Origin: Cryobacterium glaciale
GTDB taxonomy: Bacteria > Actinomycetota > Actinomycetes > Actinomycetales > Microbacteriaceae
Assembly: GCF_004402535.1 (NCBI RefSeq)
Contig: NZ_SOEY01000002.1
Span: 167,597 to 231,596 of the forward strand
Direction: 5' to 3'
DNA length: 64,000 bases
In this document: piece after piece, positions 56,715 through 64,000 of the stretch
Layout: each line of letters opens with the position of its first letter
Position numbering within the stretch: the first letter of the stretch is position 1
Translations under genes and position numbers: made by a program
Notes under the pieces: generated by a model
The model's database searches: none
The model's input: only the letters and a program-made list of their open reading frames with translations
Told to the model about the DNA's origin: nothing

Positions 56715-56736
56715 TTTCCGGGCCCGGGCCCGGAAA
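56715..56736. terminator. 22-bp palindrome between YajQ and fprA
   Basis: A perfect palindrome TTTCCGGGCCC and its complement lies in the 142-base gap between these convergent genes. It may stop both transcripts; it lacks a long T-tract. Confidence 0.55.
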
Positions 56737-56769
56737 GGTAAACGCCCGGCGCAAGGACGCGGGCTGGCG

Positions 56770-58152
56770 CTACTCGGCGCGGGAGACCGCTACCATTTCG
56801 TCGCGGTCGACGACCTTGATGCGAGTGCGACCGGCGGCCTCGCCGAGCGCGAGCTCGTGCTGGTCGAGGTTGTGCCAGCCGTCGAGGCCGGTGTATTTCA
56901 CGCCGCGCGCGTCGAGCAGCGCCACGATGCTCTCCTCCGACGGCGACTCGGGGCGCCACCAGTTGCCGAGGTCGTTGATCAGGTGCTTGATGGTCTCCAT
57001 CGCATCGCTCTTGGTGTGGCCGATCAGGCCGACCGGTCCGCGTTTGATCCACCCGGTCGCGTAGACGCCGTACATCTGCTGGTTGAACAGCCCGCCGGTG
57101 CCGGCCGAGGGGTCGCGGCGCAGCACTTGCCCCTCGCGGTTGGGTATGACGCCGCGCTTCTTGTCGAAGGGCACGTCGGGTAATTCCGACCCGAAGTAGC
57201 CGACCGCCCGATACACGGCCTGCACCGGGATCTCGCGAATCTCGCCGGTGCCGACGACGCCGCCAGCGGCATCCGTTGCGGTGCGTTCCCACCGAAACGC
57301 GCCGACCCGGCCCGTGCCGTCATCGACGATCTCCACCGGTTTGGCGAAGAAGTGCAGGTGCAGGCGGCGACTGGCCGTACCCGTAGCGCGGGCGCGCCAC
57401 TGGTTCAGCGTCTTGTCGATCACGAAGACCTGCTTGTTGCTCGCGACGGCGGCCTGCGCAGCCTCGTCGTAGTCGAAGTCCTCGTCGTAGACGATCATGT
57501 CCACGTCGTTCAGCTCGCCGACCTCGCGAAGTTCCAGCGGGGTGAATTTAACGGATGTCGGCCCGCGGCGTCCGAAAACGTGCACGTCGGTCACCGGTGA
57601 CGCTTTGAGCCCGTCATAGACGTTCGCGGGAATCTCGGTCGACAGCAGGTCGTCGGCGTGCTTGATGAGCATGCGGGACACGTCGAGGGCCACGTTGCCG
57701 TTGCCGATCACGGCGATCTCACGCGCCCCGAGCGGCCAGGTGCGCGGCACGTCGGGGTGCCCATCGAACCAGCTGACGAAGTCGGCGGCGCCGTAGGAAC
57801 CGAGAAGTGACGCGCCCGGAATATTCAGGTCGGCGTCCTGCACTGCGCCGGTCGCGAAGATGACCGCGTTGTAGTGCTTCTTGAGGTCGTCGAGGGTGAC
57901 GTCCGCGCCGAAGCGCACGTTGCCGAACACTCGAATGTCACCGCTGTCGAGCACGCCGCGCAGTGCGGTGATGATGCCCTTGATGCGGGGGTGGTCGGGA
58001 GCGACGCCGTAACGCACGAGGCCGTACGGAGCCGGCAGGTGGTCGAACAGGTCGATCGAGACCTCAAAGTTGCGCTCGGACTTGAGCAGGATATCGGCGG
58101 CGTAGATGCCGGCCGGACCTGCGCCGACGATGGCCAGTCTCAATTTGGTCAC
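56770..58152 (-). CDS. fprA: FprA-type NADPH-ferredoxin reductase
   Basis: A 460-residue flavoprotein of the adrenodoxin-reductase type. The FAD loop is RLAIVGAGPAGIYAADILLK, followed by LPAPYGLVRYGVAPDHPRIKG; the NADP loop is IAVIGNGNVALDVSRML; later come VHVFGRRGP and the C-terminal YATGWIKRGPVGLIGHTKSDAMETIKHL. It passes electrons between NADPH and ferredoxin-type partners. Length matches mycobacterial FprA (about 456). GTG 58152 start. It stands upstream of nothing on its strand in this unit. Confidence 0.95.
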   Translation of the reverse strand: MTKLRLAIVGAGPAGIYAADILLKSERNFEVSIDLFDHLPAPYGLVRYGVAPDHPRIKGIITALRGVLDSGDIRVFGNVRFGADVTLDDLKKHYNAVIFATGAVQDADLNIPGASLLGSYGAADFVSWFDGHPDVPRTWPLGAREIAVIGNGNVALDVSRMLIKHADDLLSTEIPANVYDGLKASPVTDVHVFGRRGPTSVKFTPLELREVGELNDVDMIVYDEDFDYDEAAQAAVASNKQVFVIDKTLNQWRARATGTASRRLHLHFFAKPVEIVDDGTGRVGAFRWERTATDAAGGVVGTGEIREIPVQAVYRAVGYFGSELPDVPFDKKRGVIPNREGQVLRRDPSAGTGGLFNQQMYGVYATGWIKRGPVGLIGHTKSDAMETIKHLINDLGNWWRPESPSEESIVALLDARGVKYTGLDGWHNLDQHELALGEAAGRTRIKVVDRDEMVAVSRAE

Positions 58153-58211
58153 TGAAGATTCCTTACTGGGCGAACCGTCGGGCCCAGGCCCTGGCCAGCT
58201 CTCGAATGGGT

Positions 58212-59282
58212 CTAGCTGGAGCGTTCGACGATGGACTCGGCAAATCGGGTGAGGGCTTTCTTGACCGAACCGTTCGGCAGCGGAGCGAGGGCAGCGACCG
58301 CGTCGCGGGCCCAGCCGTGTGCCTCGGCGAGGGTTTCGGCGGTGACGGCGTGCTCGCGCAGCGCGGTGATCGCCGCATCAGCGGCCTCGCCCTGCTCAGC
58401 ACCGTCCGTCATGACGTCCCGTTCCAGCCGCTCCAGCAGATCAGCGGATGCCCCCTCGCTCGCGGCGCGTTCCCGCAGCCGAAGCAGCGGAAGGGTGACG
58501 ACGCCGGCCCGGAGGTCTGTTCCCGGCACCTTGCCGGTCTCCTGCGGCTGCGGCGACAGGTCGAGCACGTCGTCGATGAGCTGAAAAGCCACGCCGATCT
58601 TCTCACCGAACTCCACGACGGGCTGCTCGTACTCGGCCGGGGCATTCGAGAACACCACACCGCCCTGGGCCGCCGCGGCGATGAGCGAACCGGTTTTGCC
58701 GGCGAGCACCTGAATGTAGTGTTCGACCGGGTCTGCACCGGCCCGCGGGCCGACCGTCTCCTGGAACTGGCCGAGCACGAGGCGCTCGAAGGTGGTCGCC
58801 TGCAGCTTGATGGCGCGTTCGCCGAGCCGGGCCATCAGCTGGCTGGCGCGGGCGAACAGCAGGTCGCCGGTGAGGATGGCGATCGAGTTTCCCCACACGG
58901 TTTGCGCGCTGGGAACCCCGCGGCGTTTGTCGGCGTCGTCCATGACGTCGTCGTGATAGAGCGAGGCGAGGTGGGTCAGTTCGATGGCCGTCGCCGCGGT
59001 GACCACATCGGGCACCACGCCGTCACCGAGGTGCGCGGTGAGCAGCGCGAGCATGGGACGCACCCGTTTGCCGCCGGCGTTGAGCAGGTAACGGCTGGTG
59101 ACGGTGGCGATTTCGTTGGCGTAGACGAGCTCATCTATGAGTGCCGCCTCGACCTGTTCGATGCCGGCATCGATGTTCGCCGCCAGGCCGCGGTCGGCGG
59201 AGGTGGAGAAAATACGTTCGCCGAGGCCCGCCTGGCTGGTCACCGACGCGCTGCGTCGCGTCACGGGGGCTCTGGATTTCAC
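58212..59282 (-). CDS. Polyprenyl diphosphate synthase (menaquinone side chain)
   Basis: A 356-residue trans-prenyl synthase. It has GGKRVRPMLALL, the first Asp-rich motif in LASLYHDDVMDDADKRRG, GDLLFARASQLM, AGKTGSLIAAA and the second Asp-rich motif FQLIDDVLDL with GTDLRAGVVTLPLL. It probably makes the long prenyl chain of menaquinone, as the menG gene lies 22 bases upstream on the same strand and menF follows. The chain length cannot be fixed by eye. GTG 59282 start. Confidence 0.92.
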   Translation of the reverse strand: MKSRAPVTRRSASVTSQAGLGERIFSTSADRGLAANIDAGIEQVEAALIDELVYANEIATVTSRYLLNAGGKRVRPMLALLTAHLGDGVVPDVVTAATAIELTHLASLYHDDVMDDADKRRGVPSAQTVWGNSIAILTGDLLFARASQLMARLGERAIKLQATTFERLVLGQFQETVGPRAGADPVEHYIQVLAGKTGSLIAAAAQGGVVFSNAPAEYEQPVVEFGEKIGVAFQLIDDVLDLSPQPQETGKVPGTDLRAGVVTLPLLRLRERAASEGASADLLERLERDVMTDGAEQGEAADAAITALREHAVTAETLAEAHGWARDAVAALAPLPNGSVKKALTRFAESIVERSS

Positions 59283-59304
59283 GTAAGTCAGCCTATCGAG
59301 TCGG

Positions 59305-60006
59305 TCAGGGCTTGGTGCCGCGGTGCAGGGCCACGATGCCGAGCGTGAGATTGCGGTAGGCGACCTGGGAGTATCCGGCCGAGCGCAGCCATCCGCTCAG
59401 TACCGGCTGGGTCGGCCAGGCCGCGATGGATTCGCCGAGGTAGTCATAGGCTTCGGCGTTCGACGAGGCCAGCCGTACAACCCGCGGCATGACGTGGTTG
59501 AGGTAAGCGAAGTAGCTCTGGCGCACGAGGGTCAGCGGCGGTGTGGAGAACTCGCAGATGACGACGCGACCGCCGGGCTTGGTGACCCGGTAGAACTCGG
59601 CGAGGGCCTTCTTCGGTTCGACCACGTTGCGCAGCCCGAACGAGATCGTGACGGCGTCGAACTCGTTGTCTGTGAACGGCAGCGCGGTGGCGTCGGCCTG
59701 AACGAATTCGATGTTCGCGTTGTGCGCGTGCCGGGCCTGGCCGACCTCGATCATGCCGGCCGAGAAGTCGGCGGCGACGACGTGGGCGCCACTGTGGGCG
59801 AGGGCTGCGCTCGAGGTTCCGGTGCCGGCGGCGATATCGAGAATGCGTTCGCCCGCCTGCGGATTGACCGCCTTGGTCGTCGCGAGGCGCCAGAGCGACG
59901 CGTTGCCGACCGACAGCAGCGCATTCGTGCGGTCATAGTGGGCGGCGACCTCGTCGAACATGGCAGCCACCTGCGCGGGCCGTTTGTTCAGGTCTGCTCT
60001 ATTCAC
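59305..60006 (-). CDS. menG: Demethylmenaquinone methyltransferase
   Basis: A 233-residue SAM-dependent methyltransferase, UbiE/MenG family, carrying out the last step of menaquinone synthesis. Signature 1: MFDEVAAHYDRTNALLSVG; SAM site ILDIAAGTGTSSAALA; signature 2: DAVTISFGLRNVVEPKKALAEFYRVTKPGGRVVICEFSTP. GTG 60006. It is followed by the polyprenyl synthase and is divergent from menF (94-base gap), a compact menaquinone group. Confidence 0.95.
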   Translation of the reverse strand: MNRADLNKRPAQVAAMFDEVAAHYDRTNALLSVGNASLWRLATTKAVNPQAGERILDIAAGTGTSSAALAHSGAHVVAADFSAGMIEVGQARHAHNANIEFVQADATALPFTDNEFDAVTISFGLRNVVEPKKALAEFYRVTKPGGRVVICEFSTPPLTLVRQSYFAYLNHVMPRVVRLASSNAEAYDYLGESIAAWPTQPVLSGWLRSAGYSQVAYRNLTLGIVALHRGTKP

Positions 60007-60100
60007 CCCATCATTCTAGGATGCGCAGGCCGGCCAAACCTGCACGGTTACCGGGGACCGGATTCGCCTCGGTGCAGTGGCGCGGGCGTAGGCTACAGAA

Positions 60101-61348
60101 GTGAATGTGCAGGCCTTGACGGTCGAAACCTCCCCGATAGCCGATATCCGCCAACTGATCCTGCTGCTCGACGGCCGCGCGCCCTTGCTCTGGATGCGTC
60201 GCAACCAAGGGCTGGCCGGCATCGGCTGCGCGCTGCGGCTGGAATTTTCCGGCCCCACCCGCATGACGGATGCCGCGGCCGCGTGGAAACGGGTCGTCGC
60301 GCTGGCCACCGTGACCGACCCGCTCGCCCGCACCGGCACCGGACTGCTCGCTTTCGGCGCGTTCGCTTTCGACGAGTCCTCCGCGCAGACCAGCGTGCTG
60401 ATCGTGCCCGAGATCATCGTGGGCCGCGAAGACGGCCAGTGCTGGGTGACCCGCATCTGGGCGACCGGGCAGGGCGCCCCGGAGCACGGGGCGGCGCAGA
60501 ACCCGCTGGTGCTGCATCCGCTCGGCGACGAGTATCGCATCGCGCTGCTGCCGGGCGCGCTGCCTCCGGACGACTTTCGCTCGGCGGTCAGCTCGGGCAT
60601 CGAGCGCATTCGGGCCCAGCAGGTCAACAAGGTCGTGCTGGCCCGCGACCTGGTCGGCCGGGTGCCGGCCGAGTCCGACCTGCGCCGTGCGATCAGCAAG
60701 CTCGCGCTCGGCTATCCGGACTGCTGGACCTACGCTGTGGACGGCCTCATCGGGTCGAGCCCGGAGACCCTCATTCGCGCCGACCACGGTTCGGTCAATG
60801 CCCGCGTGCTCGCCGGCACGATCTCGCGCGGAGTGGATGCTGAGGACGACCGCGAAGCGGCCCTCACCCTCGCGACCTCCTCGAAGGACGGCGACGAGCA
60901 CGAGTTCGCCGTGCAGAGCGTGCTCAAGTCGTTGCGTCCGCACACCTCGGTGCTCGCGACGAGCGAGATTCCCTTCACGGTGAAACTGCCGAACCTCTGG
61001 CACCTGGCGACCGATCTGGAGGGGACCCTGAGCGATGGGTCGACCTCCCTCGACCTGATCGCGGCGCTGCACCCGACGGCCGCAGTCGCCGGAACCCCCA
61101 CCGACTCGGCCCTGAGCCTGATTCGCGAGCTCGAACCCTTCGACCGTGGTCGCTATGCCGGCCCGGTCGGCTGGGTCGGCGCCGACGGCGACGGCGAGTG
61201 GGCGATCGCCCTGCGCTGCGCCCAGGTCGCCCCGACCGGAGGCATCACGGCGTACGCCGGCTGCGGCATCGTGCTCGACTCCGACCCGGAGCGCGAGCTG
61301 GCCGAGACGAAGATGAAGTTCCGTCCCATAGTCGAGGCCTTCGGCTAG
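60101..61348 (+). CDS. menF: Isochorismate synthase MenF
   Basis: A 415-residue chorismate-binding enzyme. The catalytic C-terminal half shows QQVNKVVLARDLVG, YAVDGLIGSSPETLIRADHGSVNARVLAGTISRGVD, SSKDGDEHEFAVQSVLKSL, LWHLATDLEGTL, LHPTAAVAGTPTDSAL and the closing GWVGADGDGEWAIALRCAQV with YAGCGIV. It makes isochorismate from chorismate, the first step to menaquinone. GTG 60101 start. The two menaquinone genes beside it support this over salicylate or siderophore use. Confidence 0.93.
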   Translation: MNVQALTVETSPIADIRQLILLLDGRAPLLWMRRNQGLAGIGCALRLEFSGPTRMTDAAAAWKRVVALATVTDPLARTGTGLLAFGAFAFDESSAQTSVLIVPEIIVGREDGQCWVTRIWATGQGAPEHGAAQNPLVLHPLGDEYRIALLPGALPPDDFRSAVSSGIERIRAQQVNKVVLARDLVGRVPAESDLRRAISKLALGYPDCWTYAVDGLIGSSPETLIRADHGSVNARVLAGTISRGVDAEDDREAALTLATSSKDGDEHEFAVQSVLKSLRPHTSVLATSEIPFTVKLPNLWHLATDLEGTLSDGSTSLDLIAALHPTAAVAGTPTDSALSLIRELEPFDRGRYAGPVGWVGADGDGEWAIALRCAQVAPTGGITAYAGCGIVLDSDPERELAETKMKFRPIVEAFG

Positions 61349-61356
61349 CCCGCTAC

Positions 61357-62862
61357 CTAAATGTTTAACACGAGCGCCGGCGTCAGCGAGCGGGAGACGC
61401 AGGGGTACATCACCCCGAGGGCGTCCTTCTCCGTGTCATCGAGCACCGAGTCCAGGTGTTCGGGTCTGCCCTCGGCCACCCGCACCTCGCAGGTGCCGCA
61501 GATTCCCTTGCGACAGGAGCCGAGAATGGGCACGCCGTGGGATTCGAGCGCGTCGAGCAGGCTCTCCTCGGCTGCAACGGTGAATTCCAGATGGCTCTTG
61601 CGGCACGCGACCTGGATCGGTGCTGCCGGTCGGGCCATGCGCTCGAGTGGAACGAACCGCTCGAGGTGCAATCGTGCGGCCGGCACCCGTGCCGCCACCG
61701 CATTCAGGAGCGACTCCGGTCCGCAGCAGTAGATCTGGGCCGTCGACGGGCCGAGAATGACATCCAGGTCAAGCCCCCGCAGGTTCTCGTCGCTCGCGTG
61801 CACGATCATCCGCTGGGGGTACTGCGCCTCGAGTTCGGCCACGAAGGCCATAGTCTGTCGGCTGCGCCCGGCATAGACGAGCTTCCAGGCGCGCCCGGCC
61901 GGGAGCGACTGGATCATGGCCTTGATCGGCGTGATTCCGATGCCGCCAGCGATGAACAGATAGTCAGCGGCCGGTTCCAGCTCGAAATGGTTCATCGGCC
62001 CCGAGACGGACAGGCTCATTCCCGGAACGAGATTCTCATGAATCCACGAGCTGCCTCCCGCCGAATCCGCGGTACGCAAGACCGCCACGTCGTACTGGTT
62101 CCGGTTCGCCGGGTCGCCGCAGAGCGAGTACTGCTTCTGCAGGCCGCTCGGCAGGTGCAGCGTGATGTGCGAGCCCGGCGGCCAGACCGGCAGCACCCCC
62201 CAGTCCGGCAGTTCCAAACGGATGCCGACGATCCCGTCGGCGAGGCCGGTCGCGCTGGCTACGACCATGGTGCGCGGAATTGGTTGCAGCGGGGTCGAGG
62301 TGGGTGCGGCATCCGTTCGCCTGGCGGAGCCGCCGCGCCTGCCAGCGACGATGCGCAAGGTCACGGCGATCGCAGCGACCGAGATGAGCGTGATCGAGAC
62401 GATTTTGTACCAGAGCGACCCCACGTCGGTGCCGCTGAACCCGGCGTGGAACGACACCAGCAGCAGGGTGGCGTAGCTGGCGTAGTGCAGGCCCTTCCAA
62501 AATTTTCGGGGCAGCCGCTTCAGCAGGAGCGAGGAGCCCTGCACCGCCACGAGCAGGTAGAAGGCGAGAATGCCGAGGGCGACCGGCAGCGGTTTGAACG
62601 CCGTGGCGAACGGCACGAGCACCTCGGCCGCGGTGAAGGACAACCAGGAATCGATCATGAGCGACACCATGTGCAAGCCGACCATGACGAGGGACGTACC
62701 GCCCAGATAGCCGTGCAGGTCTTGCAGCCAGGCCGGGTTGTCGACCCGGCGCATCACCCGGGTCGAGAGTAGGATTCCCCAGAGCACCGAGGCGGTCATG
62801 AGTGCCCAGGCGATCATGGCGCTCGCGCGCGAGACGTACCACCAGAGGTGCGGATCACTCAT
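61357..62862 (-). CDS. Ferric-reductase-like TM domain fused to a flavin and 2Fe-2S reductase
   Basis: A 501-residue membrane oxidoreductase. Residues about 1-165 hold six TM segments with His residues (VGLHMVS, GLHYASY, SFHAGF) placed as in ferric-reductase/NOX heme binding. Then a flavin domain (about 195-300) with QKQYSLCGDP, a NAD(P) domain (about 305-400) with IAGGIGITPIKAMIQSL and YCCGPESLL, and a C-terminal 2Fe-2S ferredoxin (about 415-501) with CRKGICGTCEVRV and a last Cys in YPCVSR. ATG 62862 overlaps the apbE stop. It may move electrons across the membrane to an extracellular flavin or iron acceptor. Confidence 0.9.
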   Translation of the reverse strand: MSDPHLWWYVSRASAMIAWALMTASVLWGILLSTRVMRRVDNPAWLQDLHGYLGGTSLVMVGLHMVSLMIDSWLSFTAAEVLVPFATAFKPLPVALGILAFYLLVAVQGSSLLLKRLPRKFWKGLHYASYATLLLVSFHAGFSGTDVGSLWYKIVSITLISVAAIAVTLRIVAGRRGGSARRTDAAPTSTPLQPIPRTMVVASATGLADGIVGIRLELPDWGVLPVWPPGSHITLHLPSGLQKQYSLCGDPANRNQYDVAVLRTADSAGGSSWIHENLVPGMSLSVSGPMNHFELEPAADYLFIAGGIGITPIKAMIQSLPAGRAWKLVYAGRSRQTMAFVAELEAQYPQRMIVHASDENLRGLDLDVILGPSTAQIYCCGPESLLNAVAARVPAARLHLERFVPLERMARPAAPIQVACRKSHLEFTVAAEESLLDALESHGVPILGSCRKGICGTCEVRVAEGRPEHLDSVLDDTEKDALGVMYPCVSRSLTPALVLNI

Positions 62863-63854
62863 CGGTACAGGTTCCAGTTCTCGGAGGCCGCGAGGGCGCC
62901 CGTGTGATCGACGACCAGGCCCGCGGCACCGACGGTCGGCAGCCAGGCGAGATAGTCGGCGGTGGGCCGAAGAAATCCCGGTTTGGTGAGGGTTTCGGCG
63001 CGCGCACCGGTGGACGCGATGACCGACACGGTTTGAACCCGGGTGGCCGCACTGTCGCGGCTGCGAGGGTCGAGAAGGTGGTGATGTTCTCCGGCCGCCG
63101 TCGTGAAGCGGCGCTTGCGCTGGCTCGACGTGGCCAGTGCACCGGTGCCGAGCCGAACGATGGCACTGTGGCCGGCCGGATCGAACGGGTCCTCGACTCC
63201 CAGCCGCCAGGCCTGGCCGTCTGCCCCCTGCCCGGAGACCGCGATGTCGCCACCGATCTCGGCGAGCGCTCCCCAGGCACCCTCGTTCATGGCCAGTTCG
63301 CACACAAGGTCAGCGGCAAGGCCCTTACCGATGCCGCCGGCGTCCAGCGTCGTGCCGCGCGGCAGCCGCACCGTTGTTCCGTCAATTCGGATCCCGGCCA
63401 GGGCGCCCGGCGAACGCGCGCTCACCGGCAAGCGGGTCACCCGGCTCGGGGCGACCGTCGACGAGGAATACCCGGCCGCCAGCAGGTCGGGCAGCAGTGT
63501 GGGGTCGTAGTCGCCATGGGTCAGCTCGGCACCCGACAGCATGGCTCGGATGAGCCGCACGGTCAGCGGGTCGACGTCGACCTCACGCCCCTCGGCCCAG
63601 TTCAATCGCGTGATGTCACTGTCGTTCACGAATCGGCTCCAGAGCTGCTCGAGGCAGTCCGCGAGCGCGAACGTCGCATCGAGCAGGGCAGCGGATGCCC
63701 CCACCAAAGTGATTCCGCAGCTGCCGCCCATCAGCGGCACGCGACGGGAGAGCGATTCCGGCCGGGTCCCCGTTCCGGCATAGCCGGCCCGAACGGCGTC
63801 GCGGGCGATGGCCTGCGCGGTGAAGGTGCGCGGGGTGACGGTGCGCGGGGCCAC
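62859..63854 (-). CDS. apbE: FAD:protein FMN transferase ApbE
   Basis: A 331-residue flavin transferase that links FMN to a Thr/Ser in target proteins. It has PLMGGSCGITLVGA near the start, FVNDSDITRLNWAEG, the motif TTLDAGGIGKGLAADLVCELA and EIGGDIAVSGQG, then GALATSSQRKRRF and HHHLLDPRSRDSA, which carry substrate and metal contacts. GTG 63854 lies one base after the stop of the upstream gene, and its end overlaps the reductase start, so the three are one operon. Confidence 0.92.
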   Translation of the reverse strand: MAPRTVTPRTFTAQAIARDAVRAGYAGTGTRPESLSRRVPLMGGSCGITLVGASAALLDATFALADCLEQLWSRFVNDSDITRLNWAEGREVDVDPLTVRLIRAMLSGAELTHGDYDPTLLPDLLAAGYSSSTVAPSRVTRLPVSARSPGALAGIRIDGTTVRLPRGTTLDAGGIGKGLAADLVCELAMNEGAWGALAEIGGDIAVSGQGADGQAWRLGVEDPFDPAGHSAIVRLGTGALATSSQRKRRFTTAAGEHHHLLDPRSRDSAATRVQTVSVIASTGARAETLTKPGFLRPTADYLAWLPTVGAAGLVVDHTGALAASENWNLYR

Positions 63855-63855
63855 G

Positions 63856-64000
63856 CTAGCCGCCGGACCCGCCGGACGAGGCCGCGACAGGCGCCTGAGC
63901 GGGTGCCGGCGCCGGCGCGGCTGGTGCGGCCGCTGGTGCAGGTGCTGGAGCAGCGGCAATCGGCGCGGCTGCCGCCGGTGCTGCTTCCGGCGCGGGCGCG
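63856..64000 (-). CDS. C-terminal end of an Ala/Pro-rich protein, cut by window edge
   Basis: The minus strand is open from base 64000 to a TAG at 63856-63858 and codes for 47 residues made almost wholly of Ala and Pro (APAPEAAPAAAAPIAAAP...) with a final SSGGSGG. Its stop is one base before the apbE start. In similar operons the first gene is an FMN-binding domain protein, the target of ApbE; only the tail is visible, so this is a guess. Confidence 0.6.
   Translation of the reverse strand, partial: APAPEAAPAAAAPIAAAPAPAPAAAPAAPAPAPAQAPVAASSGGSGG

Noticed and set aside
62863..63303. N-terminal extension of the ferric-reductase-like protein
   Set aside because: It overlaps ApbE coding sequence in another frame; ATG 62862 overlaps the apbE stop and begins the first TM domain.

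Overview
The window is 64 kb of a high-GC actinobacterial chromosome, most likely a member of the Microbacteriaceae (Cryobacterium/Leifsonia-like). The signs are the GC-rich codon use, a RamB-type acyl-regulator next to malate synthase, Gram-positive surface proteins with an LPxTG-like tail and SipW-type signals, menaquinone genes, and great overuse of the word CGGATGC/GCATCCG. The gene order MaoC-MaoC-murB ... tRNA-Trp-secE-nusG-rplK-rplA is an old actinobacterial arrangement related to the mycobacterial hadABC-trpT-secE-nusG-rplK-rplA order. There is no sign of a prophage, plasmid, insertion sequence or CRISPR array.

Layout. 1-5.3 kb: a PhoPR-like two-component pair (kinase cut by the window edge) behind a lipoprotein gene, a stand-alone YqaJ-type nuclease and a quinone oxidoreductase. 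5.3-9.5 kb: a five-gene minus-strand cluster coding for a SipW-type signal peptidase, three secreted proteins with alternate-type signals (one with fibronectin III and ricin-type lectin regions) and an LPGTG-tailed protein. 9.7-17.4 kb: photolyase, malate synthase, its probable regulator RamB, an ABC-ATPase-like protein whose catalytic motifs are all altered, and succinate-semialdehyde dehydrogenase. 17.4-20.5 kb: REP-like hairpins and a terminator, then rplA, rplK, nusG, secE and tRNA-Trp. 20.7-30.3 kb: an aminotransferase carrying a REP-derived in-frame insertion, an ABC exporter, a LiaFSR-like envelope-stress set with PspC domains, murB and two MaoC dehydratases.

30.3-41.3 kb: a GNAT enzyme, the MetQIN methionine transporter, a HEAT-repeat protein, a sugar kinase, a small membrane protein, then thiamine genes thiO-thiS-thiG-thiF(rhodanese), divergent thiE, and a thiD-tenA fusion behind a TPP riboswitch whose closing helix covers the ribosome-binding region. 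41.4-44.5 kb: a less ordered stretch with a truncated winged-helix gene, hydrolase remnants, a GntR/DUF1648 pair and an esterase. 44.7-50 kb: tRNA-Met, tRNA-Thr, a GH13 glucosidase, a small alarmone synthetase, an M23 peptidase, an inositol-phosphatase-family enzyme and tRNA-Tyr. 50-56 kb: a MacAB-like export operon with two adaptor proteins and a lipoprotein. 56-64 kb: YajQ, FprA-type reductase, polyprenyl synthase, MenG, MenF, and an operon coding for a ferric-reductase-like flavo-iron-sulfur protein, ApbE and a protein seen only by its Ala/Pro-rich tail.

How they fit together: much of the window concerns envelope sensing and building (PhoPR-like, LiaFSR-like, SipW cluster, MacAB, M23, murB), cofactor and quinone supply (thiamine, menaquinone, flavin transfer) and acetate/C2 metabolism (RamB, malate synthase). 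Function calls rest on motifs read by eye; no database search was run.
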